Of a stretch of DNA of 64,000 bases, positions 57,859-64,000 are shown in pieces. The stretch covers positions 1,116,001-1,180,000 of the forward strand of contig JYIP02000005.1 in assembly GCA_001051155.2 (NCBI GenBank). The letters run 5' to 3'. The stretch's first letter is position 1; the number at the start of each line of letters is the position of its first letter. The notes below the pieces were generated by a model. It saw nothing but the letters and a program-made list of their open reading frames with translations, had not been told where the DNA came from and did no database searches. The position numbers and the translations under genes were made by a program. Source of the stretch: Chrysoporthe austroafricana. Lineage: Eukaryota > Ascomycota > Sordariomycetes > Diaporthales > Cryphonectriaceae.

Positions 57859-59281
57859 GGCGGCTGTGAGGAAAGCCACAGGATCAGACTCGTAGTCGTT
57901 GAGTTGGAAAGTGGTAATGTCGAAGGAAGGTTGATGACCAACCACGGGTCAACAAGATCGCGGCGAACAGCAGCAAGGATGGCTGCGGCAGTAGTGGGGT
58001 ACAAAGCTACCCCCTGTCTCCAGCTTGCAGATTATGTCAGCGGGGTTGACCATGCGTACCTAATTTGTTTGAGGACCCTTGAGCGCTACTTTAAAGAAGG
58101 ATGCACATATTCGTATACAAAGCCTCCGTCCTAGTCAGGCGTCTATTATAAGGCTTAGCGGTCCTGTTCACTATAATCCGAAAATGATTGCTCGAGTTCA
58201 CAGCGCGCTTGACTAGAAATGCTCAGTGCTCTCACTCTTCCTCTCGATGTAGGCGGGGAATATGTGAATACCGAGCCGAAGTCCTCAAATGAGCAGGAAA
58301 AGCCTGCCTCAAGACGATACTTTGAGTTGATCCTCAGGTAATATGTGTGGAGGGGAGTGGCATCACAGCTATGGAGCGCCATGGAGAAGCGGTTTTCGAC
58401 CGGAACGGAGGGATTCTGATCGAGTTGGGTCAGGACGTTGAGGATGGAGGCTATAGCATAAGCACCGTCTCTGGCCTAGGACTTGTTAGGTCCTACGCCG
58501 AATGGATAGATAGACGTTTGTAATATGCATTGAGCGAGTTCGGAAAGTACAAACTAATTCGGCTGTTCCCCGAACCTCCAGCAAGTATCTTTGAGTCTTG
58601 TTTTGCCTCTTGAAATCTCCCCTAGTCGCTTGTGTTTTCGTGTTTTCTTATTTTGAAACTCGTTATACGACCAGGTGCTAAAGATTAAAGACGATGTCAC
58701 TTACTTCATGCAATATCCTAGACAACGACTCGGGTCATGTCTGATATGAGCGTACCACGAATACACCTGCGCTCTCCAAGGCCATCGGAGAGCGCGTCAT
58801 GTCTTCACGGCTCCTGCCCTTGAAAGCCTGAGAGACAGAAAATAGTCATTAAAGCTTCAAGAATATAAAAGGGGCAGAAATCGGTTCTGTCATTGCGTTC
58901 CCAAGGAGATAGGTACCGCTATCGCTGGCTTCGCAGGCAGTGAAACAAGCAGAAAATGAGCTTCCTGAGGTGGACCTGCTCCACAGCTAGTCACCTTGGA
59001 GTCTAAATGAGAAAGGCACTGATGAGTCTGGACGTCCCGATTTCGGTTCACACTGTGCTGTGAGTGTGAAATTTCACACCCGAAGCCATGCAGATGGATG
59101 ATGTAGGGCGAGCTCGGAGGCAAGATCTAAACGTATTGAAAAGGGAGTAATGGGGCTCAGACAGCACTCTCAAAGACGAGATGCTACCACTGACCAGGGT
59201 ATCTTCTTTGGTGGTAGTTTTGCAGACTGTTTACGTGACTATGGAGATATCGAGATGTGGTATTATAAAAGCCGGGGCGTC
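57859..59281. other. Intergenic, 1.4 kb
   Basis: This is upstream sequence of the thioredoxin-PITH gene and the 3' side of the AIM6-like gene. Small frames exist but none is supported. I see no gene. Confidence 0.4.
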
Positions 59282-60938
59282 CTACCTGCACCGCCTCTGT
59301 CTCGAAGAACAAAGAACAATAGCTCCAACCGCCATCGCGAAGATCGCAATATAAATGGAAACACCGATGATCCAGCTGACGGTGACATTATATGCCGGCG
59401 TCCACGCCCTTCTACTAGCCGCGTCAATAACATTGATACTCAACATTCCGACCCCTTCTCGTTCCAACACATCCCAGATGTAGTCCCGATAATTGATCGG
59501 CCAGTCAGGGATATCCCAATACCTCGCCTGAAGATGGCTCAGCTTTGCAACACGTATCTGCTCACGCAATTTCTTGAGTTGAGCATCTGTGAACCCGAAC
59601 CTGACGGATCCGATACTCTGCTTAAAGGATACAGACGTGTAGTAGGAGTTCTCGGGATAGTATAGTGTCCGCGACATGCTGAGCACATTGGGAGGCACTA
59701 TAGTAGACTGTGCAAAGCCTACGCTACCATTCTCCGAGGACCAAAATGAGTTGACACTGGGCAGCTGCGTGAGCGGCGCGTCGAGGAAAGTGTCATGGTA
59801 CTCGTCGTATGACCTGCTGGTGTTGGCATAGCTTGTTGCAAGGTTGGAAAGGTTCATATCGCCGGATCCGACTACTATGAGCGGGCCAGGCCAGAGCATC
59901 TGCCGTTCCACAAGCCCCGGCGACGGATAGACCATCTCGTACCGCGTGAGGAATTTTTGGCTGCGCAGGGACTCCAGCTGTTCAATGACGAGCGGCCATA
60001 TCGCGGAAGCCTTTTCCTTAACGTCGATCATCAGCACCACAGTCGTGTTGGGCTCCGTCTCGAAGATGCCTTGCGCGCGCTCGTAGGCCGTGGTGTTGGC
60101 CCACGAGTTTGCTGGGTTGCGGTGGTTCAGAATGTCGAGTAGAGGGTCCAAGTACATGGATCGTAGGGTCTTGTTGGGTGCAAGAGAGGCGCGATCATGC
60201 CCGACGAGGAGGTCCGTTCCGTCGTCGGAGAGCCAGACATCCGCCTCGATACCGGTACAGCCGACGGCCAGGGCGGAAAATAGGGGATATGGCCGCCAAT
60301 AGTCGTTGTGCGAGTGGCATGGTCGCGGGAAGACGGCATGGGAGTGAGAATCAAGCCAAACAGAGACATAGCTGTCACCGAACTTGGCAGTCTCCGTGGT
60401 AGATTTGTCGAAAAACAAGTCCTGGTACGGAGCAGAGTAGTTTCGCGCTGGCAGCCCAATGAAGAGCATGAGTAATAAAATGACACTGTGCTGGCAATGA
60501 GTCAAGAAAGCCACATTCTAGCGTCATTGATGGAACTCACATGAATGGTGTAGCGTAGAGCATGGAAATAATAACCCAAGGAAGAATTCCCCTCCTACCG
60601 CCGTACGAAGCCCAACGTTTGACAACGGTGATGTATTTCACAACGTTACCTTCGAAACATCTGGCTCTTCCGTGTCTGTGTCGCCATGAGCGTCCTTGTC
60701 TCTCGCGAAAGAAGAGGCTACGGACTATGCTCAGTGGCCACAATGCCGGTGTTACTACTGTTGCATCGACGAATGGGTGGGACGACGTCGTTGAGGAAGT
60801 TGACGAGATTGACGACCTGTTATCTTGCCGCGGCGATGCGGTGCGGCTTGCCGGTTGCCAAGCACGATCTGAGTCTGTGGGAGAAGTAATGTCGGTCGCC
60901 GATTGCCATGTATTACCGTCGAAGGTTGGGGGTGACAT
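59282..60938 (-). CDS. AIM6-like PLC-type phosphodiesterase, membrane protein, 533 aa
   Basis: A member of the fungal family of Altered Inheritance of Mitochondria protein 6, which has a PLC/GDPD-like TIM-barrel fold; substrate not established. Exons are 60938-60541 and 60485-59282 (1602 nt), with a 55-bp intron (GTGAGT...CACAG). The N-terminus is Ser/Thr-rich and disordered. A hydrophobic helix spans the intron (WVIISMLYATPF, then VILLLMLFIGL). The catalytic core has PCHSHNDYWRP, GCTGIEADVWLSDDGTDLLV, the segment VVLMIDVKE and LVERQMLW. A second hydrophobic helix (SWIIGVSIYIAIFAMAVGAI) near the C-terminus ends in a basic tail. The topology suggests a membrane protein with the enzyme between two anchors. 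The ATG at 60938 was preferred to the in-frame one at 60956 on context only. Confidence 0.88.
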
Positions 60939-62007
60939 ATTGGAAGAGAAAGTCACGATCTATCCCAGAACGTCTGGCCTCTTCTTGCTTGCTGGTTTTT
61001 CTGTCAACTAATCTGGGTTCAGCCAGAAAGTGTAGATGACTGGGACTCATGATATTCAACAATGGGTTAGTATACTCAACATGAAGCAGAGTTGGTGTGG
61101 CGGTGCTTAATGACCTTGAATCAACAACGTGGCTAGGCGCCTAAATGCGTTTGCTGTTCCTACATGGATTCAGAGGATTCTGTAACCTTATATTTCAGCT
61201 CTCACAAGGATAAATGTCCCTCGCAGTGCCAAGGGATTCTTTTATACCAACGGAACCGGGATATTTTTTTCTATAGGCAGGTAAACCTGTTATACATAGA
61301 CCGGTAGGGTTGCATGATTATAGGCACAAGTGCCAGGGCTATTCGTTAGGTAGGGAAGGAAGCTGTCAGACTATCAATCAGGTGTGTACAACCGATCTAA
61401 TCTAGGTAAAGGGACCCCAAATTCACCTATGCCCCCTGGCGGTGCACGTCGCCACCACCCCTCAGCCGTGCGGTGACCAGCTTGATGCTGGCTCAAGCAC
61501 GGACTGCCCCTCCGGCGCCTTGTCCTGTTCAATCCAAAATGCATCCAAGTCAAGTATGAATCAAAAAACCTGACCTAGAGACTGGTACTATTTAATTGAG
61601 AAGTGTCGGATGTCAGGCAGGCAATGGTGTGAAGAACAAAGAAAGATACAAACGGCGCGGCCTGCTAGACCGGTTCTTCGTAATCTGTATCAATTACCTA
61701 ATTAGGTAATATATCGGATAGACAACATTTAAGCGAGGTATTGTTACACTTCAAAGACTACAATAATACCTATAAAAATTCAGGACAGAATAATACCAAA
61801 CGGGCATCAACGCTTAGACTTTGTGTCGAGACCAGCCCAATGAGGTAAAGTTAGAGAACAGTGAAGAGCTTCAGTGTAATATTCTCAAAAACGTGCTGCC
61901 CCTTCCGGTACGTTCCTTCCATGCACCACAATCCCTTTGTTCAGCGTCTAGCGCTCAGAACTTCAGGTCTCTGAAACCATTATATCCCACACACTGCTGC
62001 CTTGTAT
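60939..62007. other. Intergenic, 1.1 kb
   Basis: This is upstream sequence of the AIM6-like gene and the 3' side of the small secreted protein gene. It is AT-rich near 61680-61800. No gene is recognised. Confidence 0.4.
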
Positions 62008-62508
62008 TTACATGCCCATGCAGTAGCCCTTGTTGGGATCAGCCCTGATATGATTGTTACACCATCAGCACATCTGAATTTCTGGAGATTGATATGTACG
62101 TGGTAAAATTGACTCACGTGTATTCCCAATTGGTGTACGCAGAATGCCCACCATATTCACATCCGTGAGCCTCTTTGCCCATACCATCCAAGCATTCTGC
62201 CATCGCAATAGAGCGGTACCCGCCACGGAGATACTGGAAACTATATGAGCAATCTTCACTTAAAACGGCATGATTTCCCTTACATGAAGCTCAAAGTTCC
62301 ACTTGGTTCCAGACGAGTCCTGAACACAGGTGGTACGTCTTTCACCTCCGGTGTAGTCGCCGATCAGGGCCTGACAAGCAGAGGTGAGACCGTCAACTGC
62401 ATCCAGCCCGGTCCCCTTGTGCCCGTCTTGTCCCCCTTTGTAACAGGTGGCAGAGGCAATGGCAAAGGTAGAGGCCAGAATGGCAAGTGTATGAGTCGGG
62501 AAGTGCAT
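62008..62508 (-). CDS. Small secreted Cys-containing protein, 125 aa, effector-like
   Basis: A predicted extracellular protein. Exons are 62508-62284, 62233-62118 and 62044-62008 (378 nt), with introns of 50 and 73 bp; all junctions carry GT and CAG. Features are a signal peptide (MHFPTHTLAILASTFAIASA) and a mature chain starting TCYKGGQDGHKG. It has six Cys (in CYKGG, SACQAL, TTCVQ, AECLDG, HGCEYG and YCMGM), consistent with three disulfides, and a Trp/Tyr-rich end (YTNWEYTADPN). The style resembles fungal small secreted proteins of the glycan-binding Y3-like type, but I am not sure. Without the splice model the gene looks like a 5'-truncated ORF. Function unknown; a role outside the cell is inferred from the signal peptide. 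Confidence 0.8.
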
Positions 62509-63240
62509 TGTGAACTGGATCTGAGGAATACGGACAAGGCTGTTGAGAAGTGTTGGGAGAGTCTCTAGCAATCTGCGAAATTGATGAGACTCGGGCGATT
62601 GATTTTCTAGTGAGCGATGATATGAACAATCAAGATCTTCTTCATAGCAGGGGAAAGGTAGGCATCTTATACCTCTGAAGACTAGCTCACGCAATCACCC
62701 ACGGTGATGCATTTGCCTCCCGTAGACCATGAATAGCACCTTTGAAACGACATACAGTGACTGCCACTGTGTGGTACTTGGGTATGAAGATCCAAATAGA
62801 TCCATAGAACAACTAAAAAAGCCGCGATCGTCGTGCAATGTGAATCCGTGACACGTCTGGGGGCACGGCCGGGCCAAACGGACCGGGCCAGGCCAGAATC
62901 ACCAGCGACGACACTCCTGTGGGAACCAACTAACTCAGTCAATCTGACGCTTCTTCCACTGAATTTTAATGATTGGCTTCGTGATAACGAGTATTGAATG
63001 AGGCTTAGGCAGTTTCAGTGGTTGAGGCTAGATAAAATATCTATAATCGTCCCACTTATTTTAGGATCATGCGGCCTTTTGTAAGCTCTAGGGAGAAAAT
63101 CAAACTATCAGATATTTATCTGATGTACTAGGGAGGCGATTCTATTAGTAGCTAAAGGACTCGGACTTAGTTTTTAGCTAACAGAGGGATAGATAAACCG
63201 GTCAGAGGAACAGGCATCGCAAAGGCCTACGCAGTATTCA

Positions 63241-63408
63241 GCTGCTAGTCAACGCTTTGGGGCTTGAAACACATTCCGGGCCAGGCTGCCTCATTCAATT
63301 TCTTAACGGTGCGGCTGCGTTGCATGCTGTTGGTCAGCGCTTTGGGGCATGGACCAGATTCCGGGGCAAGCTGAATATTCCAACTTCTTGGCGATGCTTT
63401 CTCCTTCA
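63241..63408. repeat. Imperfect tandem direct repeat, two units of about 84 bp
   Basis: Unit 1 starts at 63241 (GCTGCTAGTCAACGCTTTGG) and unit 2 at 63325 (GCTGTTGGTCAGCGCTTTGG). Both continue with an ATTCCGGG[C/G]CA block and a TTCTT block in the same order. The spacing of 84 is a multiple of three, and both units lie in one minus-strand open frame (63562-63245) whose peptide also looks duplicated. Confidence 0.7.
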
Positions 63409-63726
63409 TGCCAAACTTGGTAAATTCTACTATGTGAAGTCGTTCAGCGGCCCAGCCTTCTGTCCTGAATAGATATAGAAAAACGTGGTGATATAACTCA
63501 GACCTGGGCTGATAATTCAACCCAGGCAAGTCAGCTCTGCTCTCAAGCACTATTTCTAACAAACACAGTGTACAAGTTCTATTTTCGCCCGGAAAGCCTA
63601 GGCTGGGATAATTTTCGACTAGATACTATGTATGGGGGCCTACATCGTTGACCAAAGGCAAGTTTCAGCAAGTCTATCTGACGTCAATTTGCCTGCGAAA
63701 GAGAGTAGAAGGTAGGATAACGGGGG

Positions 63727-63737
63727 AATATAAATAC
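63727..63737 (+). promoter_or_regulatory. TATA box of the terminal secreted-protein gene
   Basis: The sequence TATAAAT (63729-63735) lies 129 bp upstream of the ATG at 63864. Between them is an A/C-rich leader typical of strongly expressed fungal genes. Confidence 0.55.
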
Positions 63738-63863
63738 AGACAGTTAGATCCCAACTCTAGAGGTAGAGTGAAGATCAATTCACACACAGAAAGCACATCT
63801 TCCTCACCAACTTACCAAGTTTTAACAGCTAATACGTCACCCTACCCATTTACTTCCTCCAGA

Positions 63864-64000
63864 ATGCACTTCTCCAAGCTAGTTGTCCTATTCGCCAGCA
63901 CTTTGCCATTGGCGCGAGGCAGCACCATCAGGGAGCTTGACATTGTCAATAATGAGCAGACCCAATGGTACAAGATTGCGGATAATGAACACGGTAGCAC
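63864..64000 (+). CDS. Secreted protein, 5' part only (runs off window)
   Basis: The frame is open from an ATG at 63864 to the window edge (45 codons). It begins with a signal peptide (MHFSKLVVLFASTLPLARG) followed by a polar mature start (STIRELDIVNNEQTQW). The TATA box and A/C-rich leader upstream support a real promoter. The family cannot be told from this piece. Confidence 0.65.
   Translation, partial: MHFSKLVVLFASTLPLARGSTIRELDIVNNEQTQWYKIADNEHGS

Larger units (their letters stand above)
62509..63863. other. Intergenic, 1.35 kb
   Basis: This lies between two divergent secreted-protein genes. It contains an imperfect tandem direct repeat at 63241-63408 (listed separately) and, at its right end, a TATA element and an A/C-rich 5' UTR. 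No gene is called. Confidence 0.4.

Overview
The window is nuclear DNA of a filamentous ascomycete (Pezizomycotina; I lean to Sordariomycetes from the style of the housekeeping proteins, but cannot prove it). Genes sit on both strands and have short 50-185 bp introns with GTRAGT-like donors, CTAAC/CTGAC-like branch sites and YAG acceptors. Coding GC is high and the longer intergenic stretches are AT-richer. Exon-intron structures given here were worked out by hand from reading frame and splice signals, and every multi-exon complete model sums to a multiple of three. I saw no rRNA, tRNA, CRISPR array or intact transposon.

Left flank (1-14.7 kb), ordinary genes: a partial F-box protein, a cysteine-rich secreted or membrane-anchored protein, saccharopine dehydrogenase (lysine biosynthesis), a small tail-anchored-like protein, a charged low-complexity protein, a PRA1-family protein, the ER J-protein Erj5 and a polyQ protein. 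A gene-free 3.6 kb stretch follows.

Centre (18.4-47.7 kb), a compact seven-gene polyketide cluster: FSH1-type serine hydrolase, 14-TMS-type MFS transporter, O-methyltransferase, AflR-like Zn2Cys6 regulator, a PksA-like non-reducing PKS (SAT-KS-MAT-PT-ACP-ACP-TE), and divergently transcribed fatty acid synthase alpha and beta subunits of the HexA/HexB type. The expected logic is that HexA/HexB make a short acyl starter (hexanoyl in the characterised relatives), the SAT domain loads it, the PKS extends and cyclises it, the methyltransferase methylates it, the MFS exports it and the Zn2Cys6 protein switches the set on. The oxidoreductases and P450s of aflatoxin, sterigmatocystin and dothistromin pathways are absent here, so the product is probably a simpler methylated acyl-primed aromatic polyketide. 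A motif CGG(A/T)GTCCG, which fits the AflR site consensus, occurs in the PKS promoter (two copies), the FAS alpha/beta divergent promoter (two) and the MFS/methyltransferase divergent promoter (one). The only other copy I found in the window lies in an intron of the neighbouring J-protein gene.

Right flank (48.1-64 kb): a J-domain protein with a probable GC-AG intron, an MFS transporter, a 2EXR-domain protein, a gene-poor 3.3 kb stretch, a thioredoxin-PITH protein, an AIM6-like phosphodiesterase, a small secreted cysteine-containing protein and the 5' end of another secreted protein.
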